Of a stretch of 64,000 bases of DNA, positions 52,671 through 61,544 are shown one piece after another; the first letter of the stretch is position 1; every line of letters begins with the position of its first letter. The translations under genes were made by a program, and so were the position numbers. The notes below the pieces were generated by a model. That model saw only the letters and a program-made list of their open reading frames with translations, did not search any database and was not told the DNA's origin. The DNA comes from an uncultured Gammaproteobacteria bacterium. GTDB taxonomy: Bacteria > Pseudomonadota > Gammaproteobacteria > Steroidobacterales > UBA11654. Location of the stretch: assembly GCA_902553145.1 (NCBI GenBank), contig CACDKD010000001.1, positions 153,786 through 217,785 on the forward strand, in the 5' to 3' direction.

Positions 52671-54272
52671 TTACTGCTTTGGCTTAGATATTAGCAGAAC
52701 GATGAGTCCAATGGCGATAATTGAAAATGCAACCAATTGATTGAACCCGAGCAATACCGCTCCTACAATCAAAAAACCCACACCAATGATGCCCATGTAT
52801 AGTTGTCTTACAAAATAAGTGATATCTACCTGAGGCATGTCATGTTTATTTTCTTCTTCTAGGATCTTTCTCATAAGAGGCGGTATTGATTCAATGGTTT
52901 TTTTGATCTCAGGCAGATCCTTATGAATCTTTTTGAATGTATTTGTAATGCTGAGTTGCTCCATTCTCCATTCTTCCATCACGGGTTTTGCACTTGAGAC
53001 CAAATCCAGCTTTGGATAAAGCTGTCTTCCCAAACCTTCGATGTTTAGAAGGGTCTTTTCCAACTGTATCAGTTGAGGTTGATTGACCATGTTAAAGTCT
53101 CTCGCTGTCTCAAAAAGTCTGAAAAGCAACTGACCGAAGGATATTTCTTCAAGCGGTTTATCTGCGATGGGATCACACACGGTTCTAATTGCAGATTCAA
53201 ATTCATTGGCCTTGGTCTCCTCTGGAACCCAGCCGGCAGAAATAAAATTGTTTGCAATTTGTCCATAATCTTTCTCAAAGAATGCATTGAAGCTTTTGGC
53301 AAGATATTCTCTGTCTTTTTCATCAAGGCTGCCCACGATTCCAAAATCTACCGCAGCATATTTTGGATTTTTTGGGTCACTGACATCGACAAAAACATTT
53401 CCAGGATGCATGTCCGCATGAAAAAGATTGTGATGAAAAACTTGGGTAAAGAATATTCTGACCCCGTTTTTTGCCAAGCGCTCAAAGTCGACACCAAATT
53501 CATTTAGCTTTTCTATATTGTCTATGGGAATGCCACGAATTCTTTCTTGAACAAGGATATTTTTTCTACAAAAGCCCCAATGGATTTTCGGAACTTTTAT
53601 AATATCTGAGCCTTCCCAGTTTCTTCCTATTTGTGCACAGTTTGCTGCTTCTCTCATCAGGTCAAGCTCATGCAGAACTGTTTTTTGATAGTCCTCAACC
53701 ACTTCGATGGGTTTGAGCCTCTTCGTGATAGAGAACTTATCTAAAAGATTTGCCATCAAAAAAAGGATGTTCATATCTTCTTTTATCTGATCCCAAATAT
53801 TCGGTCTTATGATCTTAACGATGACTTCCTCGCCACTGGTGAGTTTTGCTGCGTGAGCTTGTGCGACAGAGGCTGAAGCCAAAGCCTTTGCATCAAATTC
53901 AGAGAAGACGTCATTGATTCCATCTGGATACGATGCATTCATGATCTCTAAAGCAAGCTCTTCAGAGAAGGGTGGAACATCATCTTGCAGCTTTGAAAGC
54001 TCTTTAGCAATGTCTTCAGGCAATAGATCAGGTCGGGTAGATAAGGATTGACCAAACTTGATATAAAGAGGACCTAATTCTTCAAACGCAAGCCTAATTC
54101 TTTCTCCTCTGGGTTGATTTGTTTTGCCTCTAAACCATCGTTTTGGCGATAGAAATAGGAATATCTTCGTGTGATTTTTTGACCCCAGTTCATTAATGAG
54201 TTCATCCAAATGAAATTTTATAAAAACATTCAGAACGAATGAAAATCTTCTCAATGCCCTTATGGTTGCCAA
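52671..54272 (-). CDS. ubiB: Ubiquinone biosynthesis ATPase/kinase-like protein
   Basis: 533 residues of the UbiB/ADCK family, which help extract ubiquinone intermediates from the membrane. The KxGQ motif is KFGQSLSTRPDLLP (about 72-85), the A-rich loop region is ASASVAQAHAA, and the catalytic loop is HADMHPGNVFVD. A VDFGIVGS metal-binding motif follows, and two C-terminal membrane helices occupy about 485-530. It is immediately downstream of ubiE. The usual ubiJ gene between ubiE and ubiB is missing; only 2 bp separate them. Confidence 0.95.
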   Translation of the reverse strand: MATIRALRRFSFVLNVFIKFHLDELINELGSKNHTKIFLFLSPKRWFRGKTNQPRGERIRLAFEELGPLYIKFGQSLSTRPDLLPEDIAKELSKLQDDVPPFSEELALEIMNASYPDGINDVFSEFDAKALASASVAQAHAAKLTSGEEVIVKIIRPNIWDQIKEDMNILFLMANLLDKFSITKRLKPIEVVEDYQKTVLHELDLMREAANCAQIGRNWEGSDIIKVPKIHWGFCRKNILVQERIRGIPIDNIEKLNEFGVDFERLAKNGVRIFFTQVFHHNLFHADMHPGNVFVDVSDPKNPKYAAVDFGIVGSLDEKDREYLAKSFNAFFEKDYGQIANNFISAGWVPEETKANEFESAIRTVCDPIADKPLEEISFGQLLFRLFETARDFNMVNQPQLIQLEKTLLNIEGLGRQLYPKLDLVSSAKPVMEEWRMEQLSITNTFKKIHKDLPEIKKTIESIPPLMRKILEEENKHDMPQVDITYFVRQLYMGIIGVGFLIVGAVLLGFNQLVAFSIIAIGLIVLLISKPKQ

Positions 54273-54274
54273 CC

Positions 54275-55030
54275 TCAGTCCTTATAACCAATGTGAAGTG
54301 CGACGATTCCACCCGTAAGATTCTGAAATTCAGAACGATCAAAGCCGGCATTTAAGATCATCTGTTTCAACTTCTTTTGATCCGGATGCACTCGAATAGA
54401 TTCTGCCAGATACTGATAGCTTTCTCGGTCATTCGCGACCCACTCACCAAGTGTTGGAAGAATATTGAATGAATAAAGATCATAGATTGGGGAGAGCATC
54501 TCATTTGGTTTGGAAAATTCCAGTATCAACATCTTTCCACCCGGTTTAAGTACGCGATGCATTGATTTGAGGGCATTTTCTTTTACTGTCACATTCCTCA
54601 GGCCGAATGCAATCGTGACGCAATCGAAATGATTTTCTTCAAAGGGTAAATTTTCTGCGTCTGCCTGCATGACTTCTATATTTTTCAGTTTTCCCCTATC
54701 CAAAAGTCTGGATCTGCCTTCTTCAAGCATAGATTCATTGATGTCCGTCATAACCACCAATCCTGATTCACCCACTTGTTCTCGCAATAGTGCAGCAATG
54801 TCGCCTGTTCCGCCCGCTACATCGAGGGCTTTCATGCCAAGCTTCAGGCCTGTTTTAGTAAGCATGTAACGTTTCCATAGCCTGTGCACACCGATTGACA
54901 TCATGTCGTTCATGAGATCATAGTTGGTTGCAACAGAGTCAAAGACTTCTTTTACTTTTTCAGTTTTTTGCTCTTCTGTAACTGTTTCATACCCAAAGGA
55001 TGTTGTTTTATTGCTTTCTTTTTTACTCAT
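54275..55030 (-). CDS. ubiE: Ubiquinone/menaquinone C-methyltransferase
   Basis: An SAM-dependent C-methyltransferase in quinone synthesis. It has 251 residues. The SAM motif is [13 protein letters not shown] (69-81), and [13 protein letters not shown] and [17 protein letters not shown] are conserved. The N-terminal [22 protein letters not shown] is the UbiE signature. It overlaps xerC by 4 nt. Confidence 0.97.
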   Translation of the reverse strand: MSKKESNKTTSFGYETVTEEQKTEKVKEVFDSVATNYDLMNDMMSIGVHRLWKRYMLTKTGLKLGMKALDVAGGTGDIAALLREQVGESGLVVMTDINESMLEEGRSRLLDRGKLKNIEVMQADAENLPFEENHFDCVTIAFGLRNVTVKENALKSMHRVLKPGGKMLILEFSKPNEMLSPIYDLYSFNILPTLGEWVANDRESYQYLAESIRVHPDQKKLKQMILNAGFDRSEFQNLTGGIVALHIGYKD

Positions 55031-55926
55031 TTCTTTCCAGATCTTGGATGTGCCTTGTCATAGGTTTTCGAAAGATGTTCGAAATCTAGATGAGTATATA
55101 CTTGAGTGGTCGAAATGTCCTTATGCCCAAGTAATTCTTGCACGGCCCTTAAATCTCCACTCGCTTCTAGCATATGAGTTGCAAAACTATGCCTTAGCAA
55201 ATGCGGATAAACGTCTTGTTGAATTCCATTTTTTTTAGCCCAGTGTCTGATTCGGCTTTGAATCGATCTTCTGCTCAAACGGCTCCCTCTAGAACCAACA
55301 AAAAGTGCTTCTTCTGCTGGGTCTGCTAATTCATTTCTGCAAGACAGCCAGCCTTTCAATGACTTGATCGCCTCATTTCCTATCGGTAGCATCCTTGTTT
55401 TATCTCCTTTCCCTGTGACAGTTAAGCTTTTGTCCGATAAATTCAGGTCTATAGGATTCAAGCCAACAATCTCAGAGAGCCTTAATCCTGAAGAATAAAT
55501 GAGTTCCATTATTGCTTTATCACGAAGACTTACAGGGTCTGTCTCTTGAATATTCAAGAGCTGGTTGATTTGTTCTATGTCTAAAATCCCAGGAAGTTTC
55601 TTAGGCGCCTTAGGTGTTTTTACACCTTCTGCAGGATTGTTTTTGATCATACCTTCTCTCATAAGATAATTCATAAAGCTTCTGATTGCAGAGAGACGTC
55701 TTTGAATGCTTTTTGCTCCCAATCCTTCGATAAAGATCTGTGACGCATATGTTTTTATATGATGAGGCTTTACTTCCGCCCAACGAGACAATTTCTTAAC
55801 TTGAAGGTGGCGAGAGAAATGTTTCAAATCTCTTTGATAGCTCTTTATTGTATTTTGCGAATACCGACGCTCAGTCTCCAGATATCTAAAGAATGCATTA
55901 GTGAGTGCTAAAGCTTCTTTCTTCAT
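55027..55926 (-). CDS. xerC: Tyrosine recombinase XerC
   Basis: Resolves chromosome dimers at dif with XerD. It has 299 residues. A SAM-like N-terminal domain (1-95) precedes the catalytic domain, with [13 protein letters not shown] (Arg), [13 protein letters not shown] (His-x-x-Arg), [14 protein letters not shown] (His and nucleophile Tyr). Length and FxNYLMREG/N-terminal features favour the Xer class; XerC rather than XerD is chosen on general resemblance. It is unlinked to dapF here and lies between hemY and ubiE. Confidence 0.88.
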   Translation of the reverse strand: MKKEALALTNAFFRYLETERRYSQNTIKSYQRDLKHFSRHLQVKKLSRWAEVKPHHIKTYASQIFIEGLGAKSIQRRLSAIRSFMNYLMREGMIKNNPAEGVKTPKAPKKLPGILDIEQINQLLNIQETDPVSLRDKAIMELIYSSGLRLSEIVGLNPIDLNLSDKSLTVTGKGDKTRMLPIGNEAIKSLKGWLSCRNELADPAEEALFVGSRGSRLSRRSIQSRIRHWAKKNGIQQDVYPHLLRHSFATHMLEASGDLRAVQELLGHKDISTTQVYTHLDFEHLSKTYDKAHPRSGKK

Positions 55927-57074
55927 TTAACCAATTCAGGGCCATCTATTTCTGAAATTTTGTTGAGCACATCAAAAGCTTCGTCTTTTTCACCAAGTTG
56001 AGCGAGGATCAATGCCAACTCGGTTTGTTTCTGAGAATCATTTTTAAGCTCAATGGAACGTTCTAAACATTGTTTTGCCTTGCTCCACAAACCCTCTCTT
56101 CGTGCAATACGACTTGCTGCAAGCCATAGATTTGAGTCTCTAGGCCTTTCTTTTAGCCAAACCTCAATCTGCGATGAAAGCCTTTCTAAATCTGATATTA
56201 GGAGATTTGAGTAGAGAGAAATATGATTTTCATCCCAGTAGGAGGGGATTGATTTTTTTAACTCATTTTCTGCTTTAATATGATCTTCTTTTCCCATCCA
56301 TAGTTCACATTTTGCAGTGATGAAGTCGGGCTGTTTATCCAAAGATCTCGGCAGACCGCCAAATAGATCTTCAACAGTTTTTTGTCCTCTTAGTTTTTTT
56401 GATAGCTTAAGGATAGTTTTCGATAATATCTTCCCATCTATAGTTTTTGCATATTTCGGCAATTGTCCAATGATGGATGGATCGCCAACAGCGCTTTTAA
56501 TCACGAATGAAAGATTTCTTGCTTCAGCATTTTTTGATGAGTCTTCTATGAGCTGATCTGCAAATTTCTGAGCCAATGAATATTCCTTAAGATCAATGAG
56601 GAGTTTGCATGCATGAGACAATATATAGGTTTTATGTTTGGGCTCTTCAGCAATCAATTTTTCTGCTATTTCAGAAATGGATTTGAAGTCATTCTCTTTT
56701 GCAGCTAGATTCATCCGATCAACGATGGCATTGATATTTTTTCCGTCAGATGAAATGGAAGAATCGAGTTTTTTCGACGCTTTTGCATTCAAGCCTTGGC
56801 CAATTAGAGTTTGAGCTTCATGATGTAATTTGACGGAACGTTCCTTGCTTCTAATTCCCATTTTTTCTCGAATCATTTTCGGCGATCTCCATGCAATTCC
56901 AAAAATGCGAAAGATAAAATATAAAACAATCAAACAAGCCACAAAAATGGGAATGGATGTTTCGATGGAGTAATTAAGAAACTCAATCAAAACATATCCA
57001 TTGTCTACAATAAGGTATTGCCATCCGACAAAGACTAAGAGCCCTAGAAGAATAAAAATTAAGAAAGACTTCAT
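55923..57074 (-). CDS. hemY: HemY-like membrane protein with TPR region
   Basis: 383 residues: two N-terminal helices (about 3-22 and 38-58) followed by cytoplasmic tetratricopeptide-like helices. FKIFGIAWRSP-type sequence after the second helix and the late LWLAASRIARREGLWSKAKQCLERSIEL (near 315-342) fit HemY of gammaproteobacteria. Its role beside heme synthesis is not defined biochemically. It overlaps hemX by 4 nt and xerC by 4 nt. hemC and hemD, which usually precede hemX, are not next to it. Confidence 0.85.
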   Translation of the reverse strand: MKSFLIFILLGLLVFVGWQYLIVDNGYVLIEFLNYSIETSIPIFVACLIVLYFIFRIFGIAWRSPKMIREKMGIRSKERSVKLHHEAQTLIGQGLNAKASKKLDSSISSDGKNINAIVDRMNLAAKENDFKSISEIAEKLIAEEPKHKTYILSHACKLLIDLKEYSLAQKFADQLIEDSSKNAEARNLSFVIKSAVGDPSIIGQLPKYAKTIDGKILSKTILKLSKKLRGQKTVEDLFGGLPRSLDKQPDFITAKCELWMGKEDHIKAENELKKSIPSYWDENHISLYSNLLISDLERLSSQIEVWLKERPRDSNLWLAASRIARREGLWSKAKQCLERSIELKNDSQKQTELALILAQLGEKDEAFDVLNKISEIDGPELVK

Positions 57075-58039
57075 CGGTTCTTCATCTCCTCAACAATTTT
57101 TAGCAAATCTTTGATGCCATCATCTTTTGGATGCATGCGATGTGCTTTTAATGCAGCTAAGTTCTCAAAAAGGACTGGCCTCTGATTGAGTTTGTTCTGA
57201 TAATAGCGATCTAGTTTGTCCTCTAAGGCAAGAACGGCACTCATATACCTTATTTCATTTCCGGATTGAAGAGTAAGCTTTATAAGATCAATGTTGAGAA
57301 CAATTAGTGATTGAATGACACGTTGTTCTTCGTTTGAAAGTTTTGTGATATCCAGATTTGACTTTGACTTAACGAGAATAATGCTAGACCAGTTTTTTTT
57401 GAAATTTTCCAATTTACTCTCAGCCCATTCTCTAAGTTCTTCAAATGTAAAAGGGGGCGTTTCTTCGGTCACTGATAGATCAGAAGCCTCTGTATTTTCA
57501 ATAACCAAATCTTCAATTTGGTCAATAATTATCCGGATATCATCCTCATTATGATTGCTGACGAAAACATCAATCGATTCAATCAATGAATCCATTTTGA
57601 GCAATAGAGCCTCGCTTTGTTGAGACAAACCTAGCGCACTGAGCTTTGCCTGCCTGATCACATCATTGGCGCGTTGATTATTTCGACCCAAAAAAAGTTC
57701 TGAATCAGCTAAATTCAGGAAGTATTCAATTTGCAGAATGAGCCAATAGTCCCTGTCTTGCCTATCAATACTCTCAATTGAGCCAATTTTTGACTGGATC
57801 TCACTGATTAATTTTTTTTGCTCCAGAAGCTCAGTTTGAACTAGCTTTGTGATTCCCTCTAAGGTTGAAATTTCAACTTGATAATTGCTTTGGAGTGCTG
57901 AGTTCTCTATCAACAGAGAAGATATTTTTTTATTGGTTTGATAGTAATTCCACCCAGATATTGATGCGAGTAGAAATATGATCGCCACAAAAATTATGAC
58001 GGTCATTGATGGCCTTCGTTTGTTTTCTGCCTCACTCAT
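57071..58039 (-). CDS. hemX: HemX-like uroporphyrinogen-III methyltransferase-family protein
   Basis: 322 residues with one N-terminal helix (about 12-31), a coiled-coil (about 32-100) and an alpha-helical periplasmic domain. DYWLILQIEYFLNLADSELFLGRN (within 96-120) is the recognisable HemX segment. It is non-catalytic in spite of the family name. It is upstream of hemY with which it overlaps. The 114 bp before it up to the OsmC gene show nothing beyond a short ATGC-TTCA-GCAT repeat. Confidence 0.82.
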   Translation of the reverse strand: MSEAENKRRPSMTVIIFVAIIFLLASISGWNYYQTNKKISSLLIENSALQSNYQVEISTLEGITKLVQTELLEQKKLISEIQSKIGSIESIDRQDRDYWLILQIEYFLNLADSELFLGRNNQRANDVIRQAKLSALGLSQQSEALLLKMDSLIESIDVFVSNHNEDDIRIIIDQIEDLVIENTEASDLSVTEETPPFTFEELREWAESKLENFKKNWSSIILVKSKSNLDITKLSNEEQRVIQSLIVLNIDLIKLTLQSGNEIRYMSAVLALEDKLDRYYQNKLNQRPVLFENLAALKAHRMHPKDDGIKDLLKIVEEMKNR

Positions 58040-58153
58040 ACGAAATCAGTTCAAATATTACTCTTTAATGATGATAACCAAGTTTTCTTATTGAATCGAC
58101 GACTTGTTGTATGAGATCAACAAACTAATCCATGCTTCAGCATTGATTAAATA

Positions 58154-58564
58154 TTAGGAAGAAGGGTAATGGAATTGTACGTTCTGTTGCAGGTCGGATG
58201 AGAGGCTTTTAGCCACGGGGCAATTGATCGCTGCTTTTTCAAGCAGCATTCTTTCATCATTTGAAAAATTCATTGGGAAATAAAAATCAATTTTGATTTC
58301 AGTGATTCTTCTTGGCTCAGTACCCATAGATTTATCAATCTTAGCTTCGGTTCCTTCAATAGCTAATCCATTCCTATTGGAGACGATACCCATGATGGTT
58401 AGCATGCAGTTAGCCAGAGCGGTTGCAACGAGATCAGTAGGAGAAAATCCTGCACCTTTGCCCTGGTTGTCTGTGGGTGCATCAGTGATATATGTCTCAC
58501 CTGACTGGGTATGAACGCTTTGTGTTCTCAGATCTCCCGAATATATGGCAGTTGATGTTGGCAT
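58154..58564 (-). CDS. OsmC-family peroxiredoxin-like protein
   Basis: 136 residues. ALANCMLTIMG holds Cys53 and INCPVAKSL holds Cys115, the reactive cysteine pair of OsmC/Ohr thiol peroxidases. GAGFSPTDLVATALA is conserved in the YhfA-like OsmC branch. The start is ATG 58564; an in-frame start at 58624 overlaps the azurin gene and adds unrelated residues. It lies 2 bp after azurin, so the two may be one transcript. Confidence 0.88.
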   Translation of the reverse strand: MPTSTAIYSGDLRTQSVHTQSGETYITDAPTDNQGKGAGFSPTDLVATALANCMLTIMGIVSNRNGLAIEGTEAKIDKSMGTEPRRITEIKIDFYFPMNFSNDERMLLEKAAINCPVAKSLSSDLQQNVQFHYPSS

Positions 58565-58566
58565 AT

Positions 58567-59223
58567 TTAAGCAATAACTTTGAAAGATCCTTTCATGATG
58601 GCGTAGTGACCTGGAAAAGAGCAAAAGAAAGTATATGCGTCTCCAGCTTGAAGGCTCTCAATTGAAAAAGTAACTGAGGTCTCTTCACCACCGCCAATGA
58701 TGCTTGTTGCAGCGAGCACTCGATTGTCATCGACAGGAACGTAGTTATTTGCCAAACCAGCTCCAGCTGCTGCAGTCGCAACTGGCATAAAATCCGCATC
58801 AGTAGAAAGCACCCAGTTATGACCCATGACCTCCACAGCCATCACTCCTGTATGTTTTAAAGTCACTGTTACACTGGCACAACCAGCGCTGACTTTCATT
58901 TCTTTGAGATTGAATTGGAGCATGTCGTTTCCTTCAATGACCTGCTCACAGGAGCCTTCTGCATTCCATTCATCAGCCACCAAAGCATCTGTTGTATCGG
59001 CAGCATTTGCAATTGCCACTTTGTCTTCCAGCACAAATGCAGGCTTAATCCTGTCCTCAACATTTCTTTCTGGGTGATATTTGCTGGTTGTTTTTGAAAC
59101 TTGACCTTTGATCATGTTTCCACCGACTTCACCCATGCCCTCGAATACAAGTATCGCAACTGCACTGCCAACAATGAAAATTATGAATCTTTTGACTGAA
59201 AACCCTAAACCTGAATCGCTCAC
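58567..59223 (-). CDS. Membrane-anchored azurin (blue copper protein)
   Basis: 218 residues: one N-terminal helix (about 11-28) that looks uncleaved, a linker of about 60 residues and a C-terminal azurin domain (about 90-218). Type 1 copper ligands are His135 (GHNW), Cys201, His206 (CSFPGH) and Met210, and the azurin disulfide Cys92-Cys115 is present. Normal azurins are soluble, with a cleaved signal peptide; the retained helix and linker imply a tethered periplasmic electron carrier. Possible partners are the caa3 oxidase encoded at 18.7-24.2 kb. It is divergent from the lipid kinase gene. Confidence 0.9.
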   Translation of the reverse strand: MSDSGLGFSVKRFIIFIVGSAVAILVFEGMGEVGGNMIKGQVSKTTSKYHPERNVEDRIKPAFVLEDKVAIANAADTTDALVADEWNAEGSCEQVIEGNDMLQFNLKEMKVSAGCASVTVTLKHTGVMAVEVMGHNWVLSTDADFMPVATAAAGAGLANNYVPVDDNRVLAATSIIGGGEETSVTFSIESLQAGDAYTFFCSFPGHYAIMKGSFKVIA

Positions 59224-59342
59224 ACAAACTCCTTGTTACCGTCTACATCGATCTTCACAAAGCAGACATCATTTTTTATTCGGTGTGAAGTATAAAACCA
59301 AATGTTTTTGTAATAAAGAGGATAAAGCGATATTTTTTGTAT

Positions 59343-60242
59343 ATGTCATTCTCAAAAATTGAAAAAATACACTTTGTTTTGAACCCCAAAGCAGGAAATG
59401 GCATTTCCTTAAAAATTTTTCAAGAGATAGAAGGAGAGCTCAAATCAAATAATGTGAAATACACCTTGTTCAAGAGCCAAGGAAAAAATGACATTTTCAA
59501 TCATGTCATGTCAGATGAGATACCTGACTGCGATGTGATTTGCGCAATGGGTGGAGATGGAACCATTCATGAAATTACAGATGGCCTTATGCAGTCTGGA
59601 AAAGCCAGTGATTTAGCTTTCTCGATAATTCCTTCGGGCACAGGAAATGCTTTCGCGCAGACTCTAGGTGAACTAAAGCCTAAAAAAGCAATTCAGAAAA
59701 TTCTTAAAGGAGAAAGACTAAAAATTGATGCCATGGAAATCAAACAAGGTTCTAAGACTTCATATGCAGTCAATATCATTGGCTGGGGTATGGCTTCCAG
59801 AGTAAATCAAATTTCAGATCAACTTAGAATACTTGGCGGAATCAGGTATAACATTGCATCATTGATTGGAATTGCCACCATGAAGAAAAAAAAGCTGTTA
59901 TTGAGAATGGATGATGAAGTGATCAACGAGGACGCTCTCTTTTTTCTTGCGCTAAATACTGTATACACTGGAAAGGGCATGAAAATGGCACCGGAGGCTG
60001 ATTTCACTGACGGTCTGATTGATATCATCATGTTTAAGAGTGCGACCAAGTTACAAGTTGTTAATATTTTCTTAAAGCTGTTTTCCGGAAAACATATTTT
60101 TGATCCCCGAGTGACGTATAAGCAGGTCGAAAGCTTTAGAATCGAAAGCGAAGGAGATGACCTGAATATCGATGGAGAAAACCAAGGCTATACTCCAATT
60201 GATGTAAGGGTGGTCAAAAAATGCATAACTTTGATCAAATGA
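59343..60242 (+). CDS. Diacylglycerol kinase-family lipid kinase (YegS-like)
   Basis: 299 residues from ATG 59343. NPKAGNG (14-20), GGDGTIHE (70-77) and PSGTGNAFA (near 99-107) are the catalytic motifs of the DAGK/sphingosine-kinase fold. EADFTDGLIDI and the C-terminal DGE motif (INGE-like NIDGEN) match the family. It phosphorylates a lipid hydroxyl, but the substrate is unknown. A TTG two codons upstream was not preferred. It runs in the same direction as the two small genes that follow. Confidence 0.88.
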   Translation: MSFSKIEKIHFVLNPKAGNGISLKIFQEIEGELKSNNVKYTLFKSQGKNDIFNHVMSDEIPDCDVICAMGGDGTIHEITDGLMQSGKASDLAFSIIPSGTGNAFAQTLGELKPKKAIQKILKGERLKIDAMEIKQGSKTSYAVNIIGWGMASRVNQISDQLRILGGIRYNIASLIGIATMKKKKLLLRMDDEVINEDALFFLALNTVYTGKGMKMAPEADFTDGLIDIIMFKSATKLQVVNIFLKLFSGKHIFDPRVTYKQVESFRIESEGDDLNIDGENQGYTPIDVRVVKKCITLIK

Positions 60243-60262
60243 TTTAGAATATCGAGATCGAT

Positions 60263-60415
60263 ATGAAATTTAACAAGAAAGTTCCATTGATGATCTTGAT
60301 CATCTGCTTAATCCTTACTCTGGTTTCCGTGTATCAAGAGCATGAGAAAAAAGCACTTTATGGAAATAACAATTCTCTAAAGATGTTTGATTTTAAAACT
60401 CATTTAAATAATTAG
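60263..60415 (+). CDS. Small unrecognised membrane peptide (50 residues)
   Basis: A 50-codon frame from ATG 60263 to TAG 60413-60415. Residues 8-24 form one hydrophobic helix (PLMILIICLILTLVSV), preceded by lysines, which predicts an inside-positive N-terminus or an uncleaved signal anchor. The remainder is polar. It starts 20 nt after the lipid kinase and its TAG supplies the first base of the next gene's GTG, so it is likely translated as part of that run. No homologue is recognised, hence the modest confidence. Confidence 0.55.
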   Translation: MKFNKKVPLMILIICLILTLVSVYQEHEKKALYGNNNSLKMFDFKTHLNN

Positions 60416-60804
60416 TGGATCCGTTAAAAAATGCAGCAGTGGATAAGTGCCTTTCTTTTGAAAGCATTCACAAAGCAATAAAAGAGTCTGAGATTCTCAA
60501 AGATGAATCCCTGGAAGTAAGTTTCAGAATCAACCCACTGACTGACAAACCAGAAGCAGCAGAATTGAGTTTAGGCAGATTTAGAATAAATATTTCAGCA
60601 AATGTTAGAGAGCACCCTGTCACAGGCAAATGCATCAATCAACAACCCTATGAAGTGGTTTCATGGCAGATTAATAGTTTTAGTTTGGAAGAGGGTTGTG
60701 AAACACCTCCAGATAGCGGCATTAGTAGAAAGGTATTTGAAAACGCAGATGGCTCTATCGAATATCTATTCAGACAAATCTCTGATATTCAATCACGCTC
60801 GTAA
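60415..60804 (+). CDS. Unrecognised small cytosolic protein
   Basis: 129 residues starting at GTG 60415, which shares its first base with the preceding TAG (TAGTG). There is no signal peptide or membrane helix. The sequence is mixed alpha/beta with regions such as EAAELSLGRFRINISANVRE and three cysteines (13, 80 and 92 by rough count). I recognise no family or motif. It probably forms a translationally coupled pair with the membrane peptide upstream, and its end overlaps the convergent fusion gene by 16 bp. Confidence 0.6.
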   Translation: MDPLKNAAVDKCLSFESIHKAIKESEILKDESLEVSFRINPLTDKPEAAELSLGRFRINISANVREHPVTGKCINQQPYEVVSWQINSFSLEEGCETPPDSGISRKVFENADGSIEYLFRQISDIQSRS

Positions 60805-61544
60805 CGATCTTCATATCTTGTGATATCGTCTTCGCTTAGAAGGTCACCGATCTGCACTTCGATGACTTTTAATACTTCATCCGAATTATTGCTGAGCCGA
60901 TGTTTAGATTTCAGAGGGATATTTGTAGACTCATACTTTTTTAGATCGAATACATTATCATCGCACTCTATAGTTGCGATGCCTTCTGAAACATACCAAA
61001 ATTCTGAGCGATGCTCATGGGATTGAAGTGATAGTATTTCACCAGGATTAACGGTCATTCTTTTCAGTAGGTATCCATCTCCTTTCTCAAAGGTTTTGTA
61101 AGAGCCCCAAGGCTTTTCAACTTCGCCTCCAACAAGGCTGGAGCTTGACTGTATTTTCCCACCGCCGACGTTGAATTCCATTTCAATTCCATATTTTTCA
61201 CAAACAACAGATTCAGGTATATCGGCTTCATTTTTTCGATCACCACCATTTGCAAAGCACGCGATATCTTCTTCCTGTGCTAGCCACTCAATTGTTTTAC
61301 ACACCGTCATGTCTTCATCAATTGATTCAACTGCTCTATCGACTCCTTCGAAGCCTTCAAGGATTTCCAATCGCTCCTTAATTGACATGAAGGCATATCC
61401 TTTCTTATCTATTAGGAACCGATCACAATTGGCGATAACAATTAGTTTTGTTCCAAGTTTTGCAGCATCCTGAATCATTCGAAGGTGCCCAATATGAATG
61501 GGATCAAACCCACCGCTGATTAGTACAGCTCCATCAAACTTCAT
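60789..61544 (-). CDS. Nucleotidylyltransferase fused to mannose-6-phosphate isomerase type II cupin
   Basis: 251 residues in two domains. Residues 1-138 form a cytidylyltransferase-like fold: GGFDPIHIGHLRMI (11-24, the HxGH motif), GGDRKNE (100-106) and the SSSS switch (133-136) take the ISSTxI place. Residues 143-250 are a cupin close to the C-terminal domain of ManC-type enzymes: KPWGSYKTFEKGDGYLLKR (144-162), SLQSHEHRSEFWYVSEG (182-198, metal-binding His186 and His188) and IPLKSKHRLSN. The full guanylyltransferase domain of ManC is absent. It might activate a phospho-compound and isomerise a sugar phosphate, but neither reaction is known. It overlaps the next gene by 11 nt. Confidence 0.85.
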   Translation of the reverse strand: MKFDGAVLISGGFDPIHIGHLRMIQDAAKLGTKLIVIANCDRFLIDKKGYAFMSIKERLEILEGFEGVDRAVESIDEDMTVCKTIEWLAQEEDIACFANGGDRKNEADIPESVVCEKYGIEMEFNVGGGKIQSSSSLVGGEVEKPWGSYKTFEKGDGYLLKRMTVNPGEILSLQSHEHRSEFWYVSEGIATIECDDNVFDLKKYESTNIPLKSKHRLSNNSDEVLKVIEVQIGDLLSEDDITRYEDRYERD

